DNA from: an uncultured Chloroflexota bacterium
GTDB taxonomy: Bacteria; Chloroflexota; Limnocylindria; Limnocylindrales; CSP1-4
Length of the DNA stretch: 10,204 nt
Direction of reading: 5' to 3'
Assembly (NCBI GenBank): GCA_903930745.1
Contig: CAIYZX010000624.1
Span: 1-10,204, forward strand
Under the pieces are notes generated by a model. That model did no database searches, was not told where the DNA came from, and saw only the letters and a program-made list of their open reading frames with translations. Both the position numbers and the translations under genes were made by a program. Of this stretch, positions 1 through 7,219 are shown piece after piece; the first letter of the stretch is position 1, and each line of letters begins with the position of its first letter.

Positions 1-152
1 CGGACCGTGAGGTGCAGGTTGTCCAGGTGGACCCAGCGCGGCACGCGGCCCAGTGGGCCGGTGCGGACCGGCTCCAGCACCGCCATCACCTCCGCCAGCG
101 GGTCCGGCGGAATGGGCACGGCCACGAAGAGCCGCCAGGGGCGGTCAGACAC
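1..152 (-). CDS. thpR: RNA 2',3'-cyclic phosphodiesterase (2H family), N-terminal fragment
   Basis: This is the first 50 codons of a gene cut by the left edge of the window. The translation begins VSDRPWRLFVAVPIPP and ends at HLTV. The early (L)FVAVPIP strand followed by a helix and then W-V-x-x-x-N-L-H-L-T-V is the standard opening of the ThpR/LigT 2H phosphoesterase family. HLTV at residues 47-50 is the first of the two catalytic HxTx motifs; the second lies outside the window. Family members hydrolyse 2',3'-cyclic phosphate ends of RNA and can act as 2'-5' RNA ligases in vitro. The start is a GTG that overlaps the end of ppa by 8 bp, with the GGCGAG-like purine stretch directly upstream, so translational coupling to ppa is likely. 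I see no in-frame ATG nearby. The domain identity is fairly secure; the physiological substrate is not known. Confidence 0.8.
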   Translation of the reverse strand, partial: MSDRPWRLFVAVPIPPDPLAEVMAVLEPVRTGPLGRVPRWVHLDNLHLTV

Positions 153-705
153 CTCGCCCGAGCGAGCGGGCGGCGGCCCGTGCGCCCTCGGCCGCGCGCT
201 CGGCAAGCCACGTCTCGCGGTCGCCGCCCAGGATCTCGATCGCCTGCTCGGCGTTGCGCCAGCCCAGCACCTCGACGCTCTTGTTCTCGAGCATCTTGTA
301 GGTCTGGAAGAAGTTCTCGATCTCCACCAGGCGGTGCGGCCGGACCTGGTCCAGGCGCTCGATGTGCTGCTGGTGCGGGTCGCCCAGCGCGATGCACAGG
401 ACCTTGAAGTCGAAGCCCTTCTCGTCGCGCATCTCCAGGCCGCCGATGGGACGCGCCCAGACGTGGCAGCCCGTGAACGTGGGCTCGTCGATGATCAGCA
501 GGGCGTCCGTGTGGTCGCCGTCACCGGCGCGGGTGCCCTCGATGAACCCGTAGTCGAAGTTGTAGAACACGGCGGACGACAGCACACGGTCCAGCCGGAA
601 CACGCCCGTGTGCTCATCGAACTCGTACTTGTTGCGGGACCCGCGGGGGATCTCCACGACGACCTCGATGACCTTCGGGAAGTCCTCGGCGTATCGGCTG
701 CTCAT
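145..705 (-). CDS. ppa: Inorganic pyrophosphatase, family I
   Basis: The 186-residue product is the soluble Mg2+-dependent family I PPase, which hydrolyses pyrophosphate to two phosphates in the cytoplasm and pulls biosynthetic reactions forward. The length matches bacterial enzymes (about 170-180 residues). Visible family landmarks are the EIPRGSRNKYE strand (residues 18-28), the D-R at 39-40, FYNFDYGFI (47-55), the metal-binding cluster D62-G-D64-x-x-D67, D94, D99 and K101, and Y136-K137 near the C-terminus. The signature normally reads D-G-D-P-x-D; here the proline position is histidine (H65). The ATG start has a CAGGAG Shine-Dalgarno at 715-720, nine bases upstream. It lies 18 bp after the stop of the DnaB-like gene, and its 3' end overlaps thpR, so it sits inside the minus-strand operon. 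Identity is secure. Confidence 0.96.
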   Translation of the reverse strand: MSSRYAEDFPKVIEVVVEIPRGSRNKYEFDEHTGVFRLDRVLSSAVFYNFDYGFIEGTRAGDGDHTDALLIIDEPTFTGCHVWARPIGGLEMRDEKGFDFKVLCIALGDPHQQHIERLDQVRPHRLVEIENFFQTYKMLENKSVEVLGWRNAEQAIEILGGDRETWLAERAAEGARAAARSLGRGV

Positions 706-723
706 CGGCTGGTGCTCCTGGTG

Positions 724-1791
724 CTAGTCGTTGTAGAGCCGCTCTTCGATGAGCTTCTCCTGGACAGCCCGGCCGTTGGGATCGAAGCAGGAGTACTCGA
801 AGTGCTTCTCGAACTCCACGTCCACCGCGTCCTGGCCGCCCCGGTTCTTCTCCACCGAGACCACCACCCAGTCGCGGAAGCGCTGCGCCTGGTACGGGTT
901 GAACTCGATGTTGACCTTCGCGACGATGTTGTACTTCTCGTTGAGGATCAGGATGATGTCCGCCTCGTAGTTGATGGCGGACGAGCCCCGCAGGTGGTGG
1001 TTGCGCAGGCGGGTGGCCTTGAGGCCCTCCTTGTCCGCGGCCACGATCGCGATCATCGGGACGTCCTCGGACAGCGCGATGTCCTTGAGGCCGTTCACCA
1101 CGAAGGTGACCTTCTCGGTCTCCGTCGCGGGATCCGGGATGACGGGCACCTTCTGCAGGTAGTCCACGACCACCACGAGACGCCGGTCCCCGGAGAGCTC
1201 GCGGTGCTGGCGGATCAGCTCGCGCAGGCCGTCGATGGTGCTGGCGGTCTGGTTGCCACGCAACAGGAAGAGGTTCTGGCCGTAGCGGGCGATGCGGTCC
1301 AGGGACGGGCGCAGGCGGGCGTTGTTGGCGAGCGCGGCAGCGGCGCCGCCCTCGGCCATCCAGGTGCCCAGGATCTCCTTGCGGACGTCCGTGATCTTGA
1401 TCGCGCCGGTCTTCTGGGGCATGTGCGCGAGCATGCTCTCGGCCGCGATCAGGCGGTTGAGCAGGTAGAGCTCGTCGTGCTCGTAGCAGATGTAGAGCAC
1501 GTTGGCCTGGCCGCCGGATGCCACGTTGCGCGCCATCTGGAGCGCCATCGTGGTCTTGCCGGTGCCCTGGGCCCCGCCGATGAGCAGGAGCTCGCCCGGC
1601 CGAAGGCCCGTGCCAATGGTCTTGTCCAGCGGAGTGAAGCCAAGCGGGACCGGCTGGTACTCGCCAACCTTGCCGCTGACCACCTTCTCGTTGAGGTCCA
1701 CGAGGACCTCGATGGCGGAGCGCGGCGCCATGCTCCCGTTCGGTCCATCAACGCGCCAGACCGGCCGCCCGGTCCCCCGCTCGCTCGTCAC
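724..1791 (-). CDS. Stand-alone DnaB-type (DnaB-C/RecA-fold) ATPase
   Basis: The product matches the C-terminal motor domain of replicative helicase DnaB but lacks the N-terminal primase-binding domain. Numbering is from the GTG start (355 residues). Walker A GGAQGTGKTT spans 72-81 (K79, T80). E104 in the YEHDE segment occupies the place of the catalytic glutamate of DnaB SLEM. Walker B VVVVDYLQ ends near 213 (D210). The RGSSAI segment with R268 matches the DnaB LRESGSI arginine region, and KNRGG (315-319) matches DnaB KQRNG. DnaB's ALSQLNR (motif H3) reads AIVAADK here, so the sensor glutamine is missing. An in-frame ATG exists at 1860 but has no Shine-Dalgarno, and its first codons are atypical. 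The GTG at 1791 has GGGAGGG nine bases upstream and is preferred; ATG at 1731 is also possible. It follows the M20 peptidase and precedes ppa by 18 bp. It could be a KaiC/RadA-like regulator or an accessory helicase; the function is unknown. Confidence 0.8.
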   Translation of the reverse strand: MTSERGTGRPVWRVDGPNGSMAPRSAIEVLVDLNEKVVSGKVGEYQPVPLGFTPLDKTIGTGLRPGELLLIGGAQGTGKTTMALQMARNVASGGQANVLYICYEHDELYLLNRLIAAESMLAHMPQKTGAIKITDVRKEILGTWMAEGGAAAALANNARLRPSLDRIARYGQNLFLLRGNQTASTIDGLRELIRQHRELSGDRRLVVVVDYLQKVPVIPDPATETEKVTFVVNGLKDIALSEDVPMIAIVAADKEGLKATRLRNHHLRGSSAINYEADIILILNEKYNIVAKVNIEFNPYQAQRFRDWVVVSVEKNRGGQDAVDVEFEKHFEYSCFDPNGRAVQEKLIEERLYND

Positions 1792-1800
1792 GTGCCCTGA

Positions 1801-1807
1801 CCCTCCC
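1801..1807 (-). promoter_or_regulatory. Shine-Dalgarno deciding the DnaB-like gene start
   Basis: On the minus strand this reads GGGAGGG, nine bases before the GTG at 1791-1789. The longer ATG at 1860 is preceded by GTACCTACGG, which has no ribosome-binding sequence. This is the main reason for choosing the GTG start. Confidence 0.6.
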
Positions 1808-1869
1808 GCGTGCTCCTCCGGTGCCCGCATGCTAGCACCGGGTTCCGCGCGCTCCCCCATCCGTAGGTA

Positions 1870-3282
1870 CTAGCCGCGCGGCAGCCCCGCCAGCTCGTCC
1901 CAGAGGCGGACGATGACGCGCGTGCCACGCTCGAAGTTGTCGAGCTCCAGCCACTCGTTGGGAGCGTGGGCGTTGCAGGTGGGCTGCGTGAAGCCCAGGA
2001 GCACCACCGGGAGGCCCAGCGTGTGGTCGAAGGCCGCGGTCACCGGGATGGAGCCGCCCTCGCGCATGTACACGGGCTCCACGCCGTAGACCGCCTTGAG
2101 CGAGCGCGCCGCCGCCTGGGTGGCCGGGTGGTCCGTGGGCGTGAGGCTGGGCTCGCCGCCGTGGATGAACGTGGTGGTCACGGTCACGCCGGGAGGCGCC
2201 ACCTGGGCGACGTACGCCGCGAACTGCTCGTAGATCTTCTCCGGCGCCTGGTTGGCGACGAGCCGCGTGGAGACCTTCGCGTGCGCGTGCGCCGGGATGA
2301 TCGTCTTGGCGCCCTCACCCGTGAACCCGCTCCACATGCCGTTGATGTCCAGCGTGGGGCGGGCGGCCTTGCGCTCAAGGGTGGTCCAGCCGGCCTCGCC
2401 CACGAGTGCGTTGACCGGGATGCCGGCACGGTAGGCCTCGTCCTCGAACGGGAGCGCGGCCATCGCGGCACGGTCCGCGTCGGAGAGGGGCACCACGTCG
2501 TCGTAGAAGCCCGGGACGCGGATGCGCCCGTCCGGGCCCTTGAGGGCGGCGATGATCTGCGCCAGGGCGTTCGCCGGGTTCGCCACGGTGCCGCCGTACA
2601 TGCCGGAGTGGAGATCCACCGGCGAGAGCACCACGTCGATCTGCGCGTACATGATGCCGCGCAGGCCCACGGTGATGCCCGGGATGTTGCCCTCGAAGAA
2701 TCCCGTGTCGCTGATCACGGCCACGTCTGCGGCGAGGCGCTCGCGGTTGGCCTCGATCCAGGCGTAGAGGCTGTCTGAGCCGTACTCCTCCTCGCCCTCG
2801 AAGACGAACGTGAGGTTGACCGCAGGCGCCCTGCCCACGGAGCGCATCGCCTCGAGCGCCGAGATGTGCATCACCAGCTGGCCCTTGTCGTCCGCCACGC
2901 CGCGGCCAACGAACCGGCCGTCACGCAGGAACGGCTCGAAGGGCGTGGTCTCCCAGAGCTCCAGCGGATCCACCGGCTGGACGTCGTAGTGGCAGTAGAC
3001 CAGCACCGTGGGGGCGCCCGGCGCCTCGTGGATGCGGCCGTAGACGATGGGGTGGAGCGACGTGGGCTCAACCGCGACGTCCGTGGCGCCAACGCCGCGC
3101 AGGCGGTCCGCCACCCACTCGGCGGCCTTCACCATGTCGCCGGCGTGCTCCGGCAGCGCCGACACGCTGGGGATCGCGGCGAAGTCCAGGAGGGCCTGGG
3201 CGCGCGCGTCCGTGGAGGCGACCAGCGCGGCCTCGATGGCCGGGTCGATCGGGGTGGTCTCGGGGGAGCTCAGGTTGGACAT
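1870..3282 (-). CDS. M20 family zinc metallopeptidase (dipeptidase, carnosinase/PepV-like clan MH)
   Basis: The 470-residue protein is a di-zinc M20 peptidase, probably a cytoplasmic dipeptidase or aminoacyl-hydrolase; no signal peptide is visible. The five metal ligands and the catalytic pair can be placed: H98 and D100 in YCHYDVQP, bridging D131 in GRGVADDKG, catalytic E165 and ligand E166 in EGEEEYGS, D192 in ISDTG, and H439 in CNAHAPNEW. Residues around 205-340 form the lid/dimerisation insert that splits the catalytic domain, with DLHSG at 223-227 typical of the dipeptidase branch. The reading frame stays open further upstream, but the ATG at 3282 has GGAG five bases before it and the family usually begins here. 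It heads the minus-strand string with the DnaB-like gene, ppa and thpR downstream. Family is secure; substrate specificity (dipeptide, N-acyl amino acid) cannot be read from the sequence. Confidence 0.93.
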   Translation of the reverse strand: MSNLSSPETTPIDPAIEAALVASTDARAQALLDFAAIPSVSALPEHAGDMVKAAEWVADRLRGVGATDVAVEPTSLHPIVYGRIHEAPGAPTVLVYCHYDVQPVDPLELWETTPFEPFLRDGRFVGRGVADDKGQLVMHISALEAMRSVGRAPAVNLTFVFEGEEEYGSDSLYAWIEANRERLAADVAVISDTGFFEGNIPGITVGLRGIMYAQIDVVLSPVDLHSGMYGGTVANPANALAQIIAALKGPDGRIRVPGFYDDVVPLSDADRAAMAALPFEDEAYRAGIPVNALVGEAGWTTLERKAARPTLDINGMWSGFTGEGAKTIIPAHAHAKVSTRLVANQAPEKIYEQFAAYVAQVAPPGVTVTTTFIHGGEPSLTPTDHPATQAAARSLKAVYGVEPVYMREGGSIPVTAAFDHTLGLPVVLLGFTQPTCNAHAPNEWLELDNFERGTRVIVRLWDELAGLPRG

Positions 3283-3388
3283 CGGGTCTCCGGACTGTGG
3301 CGGACTCGCGGTGGCAGGCGGCGACGGCGCGCCGGGCGGTGACAGGATCGTAGCGCGGCAGCGCCGGCCGGACCCGTGCCGGTTCCCG

Positions 3389-3426
3389 GGAAGCACGAAG
3401 GGCGGACCGCCGAAACGGTCCGCCCT
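3389..3426 (-). terminator. Rho-independent terminator of ftsH
   Basis: A perfect 11-bp inverted repeat (AGGGCGGACCG at 3399-3409 and CGGTCCGCCCT at 3416-3426) encloses a 6-base loop. It begins 23 bases after the ftsH stop. On the minus strand the stem is followed by TTCGTGCTTCC, an interrupted U-rich tail rather than a pure U run. The tail closely matches the one after the tRNA-Met gene terminator. It insulates ftsH from the M20 peptidase operon. Confidence 0.85.
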
Positions 3427-3449
3427 CCCTCAGGCGAGATGTGCGCCGG

Positions 3450-5387
<1,938 letters not shown>

Positions 5388-5395
5388 ACGGAGCG

Positions 5396-5400
5396 CCTCC
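5396..5400 (-). promoter_or_regulatory. Shine-Dalgarno fixing the TTG start of ftsH
   Basis: The minus strand reads GGAGG here, with an 8-base spacer to TTG at 5387-5385. The alternative ATG at 5372 has no purine-rich site of its own, so the rare TTG codon is the likely initiator. Confidence 0.65.
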
Positions 5401-5437
5401 GAAACGGACGGCCCGGCGGGACGCCGGTGCGGGTCGA

Positions 5438-5443
5438 AGTATA
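5438..5443 (-). promoter_or_regulatory. Candidate -10 box of the ftsH promoter
   Basis: The minus strand reads TATACT, one mismatch from the TATAAT consensus, in an otherwise GC-rich spacer. Transcription would start near 5431, giving a leader of about 44 bases before the TTG. No good -35 hexamer lies at the right distance (GGGGTC at 17 bp), so an activator or alternative sigma factor may be involved, or the box may be fortuitous. Confidence 0.4.
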
Positions 5444-5578
5444 CCGTCGGGCTGTCCGACGACCCCCTGGCGGGATTGGTTCCGACGCTACCAGCAGTAC
5501 GTGCGCGGCGGGTGCACGGATGGCTGTCTTCGGGTGGAGCCTGGGTTCAGATCCCGCAACCTTCGCCTCGAAGGACAT

Positions 5579-5617
5579 GCAGCGACCCCGGCCGAGGCGC
5601 TCTGCCGGGGTCGCTGC
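5579..5617. repeat. Perfect 14-bp inverted repeat (strong hairpin)
   Basis: GCAGCGACCCCGGC at 5579-5592 pairs exactly with GCCGGGGTCGCTGC at 5604-5617 around an 11-base loop. It is the longest perfect stem in the window. Neither side has a U-rich tail: the minus strand continues ATGTCCTTCG, the plus strand GGGGTCGCC. It may be a tail-less terminator of a transcript coming from the tRNA side, or a structural element of a small RNA. A smaller 6-bp hairpin (CCTTCG/CGAAGG, 5560-5574) sits five bases away. Confidence 0.7.
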
Positions 5618-5633
5618 GGGGTCGCCTGCCGGG

Positions 5634-5657
5634 GGATGACGGGATGATCGGATGATG
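5634..5657 (+). repeat. Three tandem 8-bp GGATGANN units
   Basis: The units GGATGACG, GGATGATC and GGATGATG follow one another without gaps. Complementary copies occur 40-70 bp further right (5695-5703 and 5716-5725), so the array can fold onto them. It is too short to be called a functional iteron or satellite. Confidence 0.5.
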
Positions 5658-5732
5658 CGGCGAGGCGGGACGCTTCCGGTGGCCGGGCTGTCCGCCCGTC
5701 ATCACCGGATGCAGGGCATCATCCGGTTCGCG

Positions 5733-5750
5733 CGTGACAGGCCCGTGACA
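5733..5750 (+). repeat. CGTGACA direct repeat at 11-bp spacing
   Basis: CGTGACA occurs at 5733-5739 and again at 5744-5750, start to start 11 bp, about one helical turn. This is the geometry of tandem half-sites for a DNA-binding regulator. No obvious promoter lies immediately next to it; the ftsH -10 box is about 300 bp away. Functional assignment is a guess. Confidence 0.4.
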
Positions 5751-5797
5751 ACCCGCCGCTGCGGTCGGGCAACGGTGTGACCGCAGGGATGCCCAGC

Positions 5798-5829
5798 GGA
5801 AACACGAACGCCCGGGCAGGACCCGGGCG
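5798..5829 (-). terminator. Rho-independent terminator of the tRNA-Met gene
   Basis: CGCCCGGG (5809-5816) and CCCGGGCG (5822-5829) form a perfect 8-bp stem with a 5-base loop, starting 17 bases after the encoded CCA end. On the minus strand the stem is followed by TTCGTGTTTCC, 10 of 11 bases identical to the tail after the ftsH terminator. Confidence 0.8.
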
Positions 5830-5846
5830 CCGGCTGGAAGGTTCAC

Positions 5847-5921
5847 TGGTAGCGGAGGGCGGATTTGAACCACCGACCAAGGGCTTATGAGTCCCCTGCT
5901 CTACCACTGAGCTACTCCGCC
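5847..5921 (-). tRNA. tRNA-Met (anticodon CAU), elongator type
   Basis: A 75-base tRNA with an encoded CCA end. In order: acceptor GGCGGAG/CTCCGCT, D arm GCTC/GAGC with GG in the loop, anticodon arm GGGGA-CTCATAA-GCCCT with anticodon CAT at 5887-5889, a 5-base variable loop (TGGTC), T arm GGTGG-TTCAAAT-CCGCC, then ACCA. Two irregularities are visible: a G1-U72 wobble closing the acceptor stem and an A31-G39 mismatch closing the anticodon loop. The initiator marks (unpaired 1-72 and three G-C pairs above the anticodon loop) are absent. A lysidine-modified tRNA-Ile(CAU) cannot be excluded from the anticodon alone, but the acceptor and general sequence look like elongator Met. It has its own promoter and terminator. 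Confidence 0.92.
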
Positions 5922-5933
5922 GTGGCGGCACGC

Positions 5934-5963
5934 ATTCTACCCATCAGCGGGCAGGCGTGCCAC
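5934..5963 (-). promoter_or_regulatory. Promoter of the tRNA-Met gene
   Basis: The minus strand has TAGAAT (5934-5939) as a -10 box, one mismatch from consensus, and GTGGCA (5958-5963) as a -35 matching TTGACA at four of six positions, with an 18-bp spacer. Transcription would begin near 5927, only a few bases before the mature 5' end at 5921, which suits a tRNA gene. Confidence 0.6.
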
Positions 5964-6060
5964 CGTGGCCCCGTCCGTCGTGAGCGCCCCATGGCGGCAG
6001 GATCGCGGAGGCGCGATGATGGGGCGCGCAATCCATCGCCAGCACCACCGGGAGGGCCAG

Positions 6061-7140
6061 ATGACGAACGAGCAACCGGGTAGCGGAACCGAGCCGGGCG
6101 CGCCCTGGCCGCAGGAGCTGACGCCGCCCCCCGTCCCGCCGGTCGCGCCACCCCCGGTGGAGCCTGCACCGGCGCCGGCCGCCCCCAGCGCCGGGACGTG
6201 GTCCTCCGCGCCATCGGCCGGCACGTGGTCGTCGCCCGCCCCCCAGGCCGCCCCCCAGCCTGCACCCCAGTGGAACGCGCCGGCCGCCCCACAGGCGCCG
6301 CAACCGCAACAGCCGCCGCAGTGGGGCGCTCCGCAGCAGGCGCCGCAACCGCAACAGCCGCCGCAGTGGGGCGCGCCCCCCGCCGGCACGCCTCCTCCCC
6401 AGGGCCAGTGGGGTGCGCCGCCCCAGCAGCCCGGTGGCTGGGCTCCCACCGGCGGACCCGCTGCGCCCGGCGGCCCGGGCATGCCCCCCGCCTCGTGGGC
6501 GCCTGCGCCCGCGAAGTCCGGCAACGGCTGCCTCAAGGCGTGCCTCATCGTGGGCGGCATCCTGGTGGTCATCGGCATCATCCTCGCCGTGATCGTGGGG
6601 ATCTTCTTCCAGCGGGTCGTCAGCTCCATGCCCGTTGGCCCCAACGGCGAGCTCAAGGCCTGCCCGCTGATCGCCACGTCCGACGTCCAGGACATCCTGG
6701 GCCAGGACGCGGTGGCCTTCCCGCTCGAGGGCTTCCTGGGCGACCTCGTCAACGCGCCCGTGGACGAGCGCATGCTCAAGGACGCCGACGACTGCTGGAT
6801 CCTCTCGAACATGAACGAGACCGGCGCCACCACCGCTGGCCGCCTCGCCGCCCAAGACGACGGCAACGCATCCTCCACGTTCGCCTCCATCAAGGCGGCG
6901 GGCCAGTCCACCTACACCGCGTCGGACGTGTCCGGCGTGGGCGACGAGGCGTTCTGCACCGGCGGCACGGACGGCCTGGGCTTCGGGATCTTCGCCCGCG
7001 GCGGCAACAAGCTCGTCTACGTGAGCCTCATCGACCCCAACGCGCTCGCCAACGGCCTGGACACCGCGCCCAACGGCGTGGAGTACTCGCAGGCCTCCTG
7101 TGACCTGGCCGCCCAGCTCGCGAAGGCGATGCTCAAGTAG
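6061..7140 (+). CDS. Single-pass membrane protein with Pro/Gln-rich repeat tail and four-cysteine extracytoplasmic domain, function unknown
   Basis: I do not recognise this 359-residue protein. Residues 1-150 are low-complexity Pro/Ala/Gln/Gly with recurring QWGAP and tandem copies: PSAGTWSS twice at 42-58 and a 15-residue unit QAPQPQQPPQWGAPQ repeated from 78. A basic/cysteine hinge (NGCLKAC, 155-161) leads into one membrane helix at about 162-184. The C-terminal 170 residues are presumably outside, with cysteines at 201, 245, 299 and 347, enough for two disulfides. The KACPLIATSDVQDILG opening and the DDCWI segment recall DUF3558-like lipoprotein domains, a weak resemblance. The ATG at 6061 has GGAGGG directly upstream (6051-6056); the longer in-frame ATG at 5965 has no such site. 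It is the only plus-strand gene, divergent from the tRNA and convergent with the flotillin. The proline-rich tail would be cytoplasmic, as in actinobacterial-style membrane sensors. No promoter was identified. Confidence 0.85.
   Translation: MTNEQPGSGTEPGAPWPQELTPPPVPPVAPPPVEPAPAPAAPSAGTWSSAPSAGTWSSPAPQAAPQPAPQWNAPAAPQAPQPQQPPQWGAPQQAPQPQQPPQWGAPPAGTPPPQGQWGAPPQQPGGWAPTGGPAAPGGPGMPPASWAPAPAKSGNGCLKACLIVGGILVVIGIILAVIVGIFFQRVVSSMPVGPNGELKACPLIATSDVQDILGQDAVAFPLEGFLGDLVNAPVDERMLKDADDCWILSNMNETGATTAGRLAAQDDGNASSTFASIKAAGQSTYTASDVSGVGDEAFCTGGTDGLGFGIFARGGNKLVYVSLIDPNALANGLDTAPNGVEYSQASCDLAAQLAKAMLK
6292..6374 (+). repeat. In-frame tandem repeat: perfect 38-bp copy at 45-bp period
   Basis: Bases 6292-6329 recur exactly at 6337-6374. 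The 45-bp period encodes 15 residues (QAPQPQQPPQWGAPQ). Absence of any synonymous difference over 38 bp, in a gene whose neighbouring QWGAP copies have drifted, points to a recent duplication or ongoing slippage/gene conversion. Confidence 0.9.
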
Positions 7141-7164
7141 GTCCGGTCCCAACCCGGGAATCAC

Positions 7165-7203
7165 GAGAGGCGCGGCCCGCGAGGGTCGCGCCTCTCTTCT
7201 TGT
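7165..7203 (+). terminator. Terminator between convergent membrane-protein and flotillin genes
   Basis: GAGAGGCGCG (7165-7174) and CGCGCCTCTC (7187-7196) form a perfect 10-bp stem around a 12-base loop. It begins 24 bases after the plus-strand stop and is followed by TTCTTGT, an interrupted U-rich tail. The same stem lies 23 bases after the flotillin stop, so it may also end the minus-strand transcript, though that side continues GTGATTCCCG without a U tract. Confidence 0.75.
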
Positions 7204-7219
7204 CCGGGGTGACCGGGGC

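Larger units (their letters stand above)
5444..5797. other. Structured non-coding spacer between ftsH and tRNA-Met
   Basis: No convincing coding frame is present: candidate frames lack ribosome-binding sites and resemble no protein. Bases 5500-5849 contain no TA dinucleotide at all. The stretch is dense in symmetric elements: a 6-bp hairpin (5560-5574), a 14-bp hairpin (5579-5617), three 8-bp GGATGANN units (5634-5657), complementary pairs 5635-5643/5695-5703 and 5649-5658/5716-5725, a 7-bp hairpin (5705-5726), a CGTGACA direct repeat (5733-5750) and an 8-bp hairpin (5759-5766/5779-5786). It could hold regulatory sites for ftsH, a small RNA, or decayed sequence. I recognise no known RNA family in it (no SRP, 6S, tmRNA or RNase P signature). 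Confidence 0.5.

Noticed and set aside
7..1800. A 597-codon open frame on the plus strand
   Set aside because: It lies antisense to ppa and the DnaB-like gene, whose products have clear catalytic motifs. The translation is Leu/Val/Asp/Arg-rich without recognisable motifs, typical of a GC-bias shadow.
724..1860. Longer DnaB-like protein starting at ATG 1860
   Set aside because: No Shine-Dalgarno precedes it and the extra 23 codons have atypical third positions; the GTG at 1791 has an ideal site. It remains a possible alternative.
3347..3352. TACGAT on the minus strand as a -10 box for the M20 peptidase operon
   Set aside because: The position is reasonable, about 65 bases before the start, but no -35-like hexamer exists at 16-19 bp and a single hexamer match is weak evidence.
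5541..5560. T-arm-like sequence GGGTTCAGATCCC suggesting another tRNA
   Set aside because: Only four pairs form in the supposed T stem and no matching acceptor, D or anticodon arm can be found around it on this strand.
5759..5794. H-type pseudoknot from GGGCA/TGCCC crossing the 8-bp stem
   Set aside because: The connecting loops would be zero and three bases, too short to span the stems; the two pairings are better seen as alternatives.
5547..5873. Minus-strand frame of 108 codons between ftsH and the tRNA
   Set aside because: It begins inside the tRNA gene, runs through its terminator, and has no ribosome-binding site or coherent composition.
6292..6374. CRISPR-like direct repeat
   Set aside because: Only two copies with a 7-bp interval, in frame inside a protein tail; there are no spacers and no cas genes.
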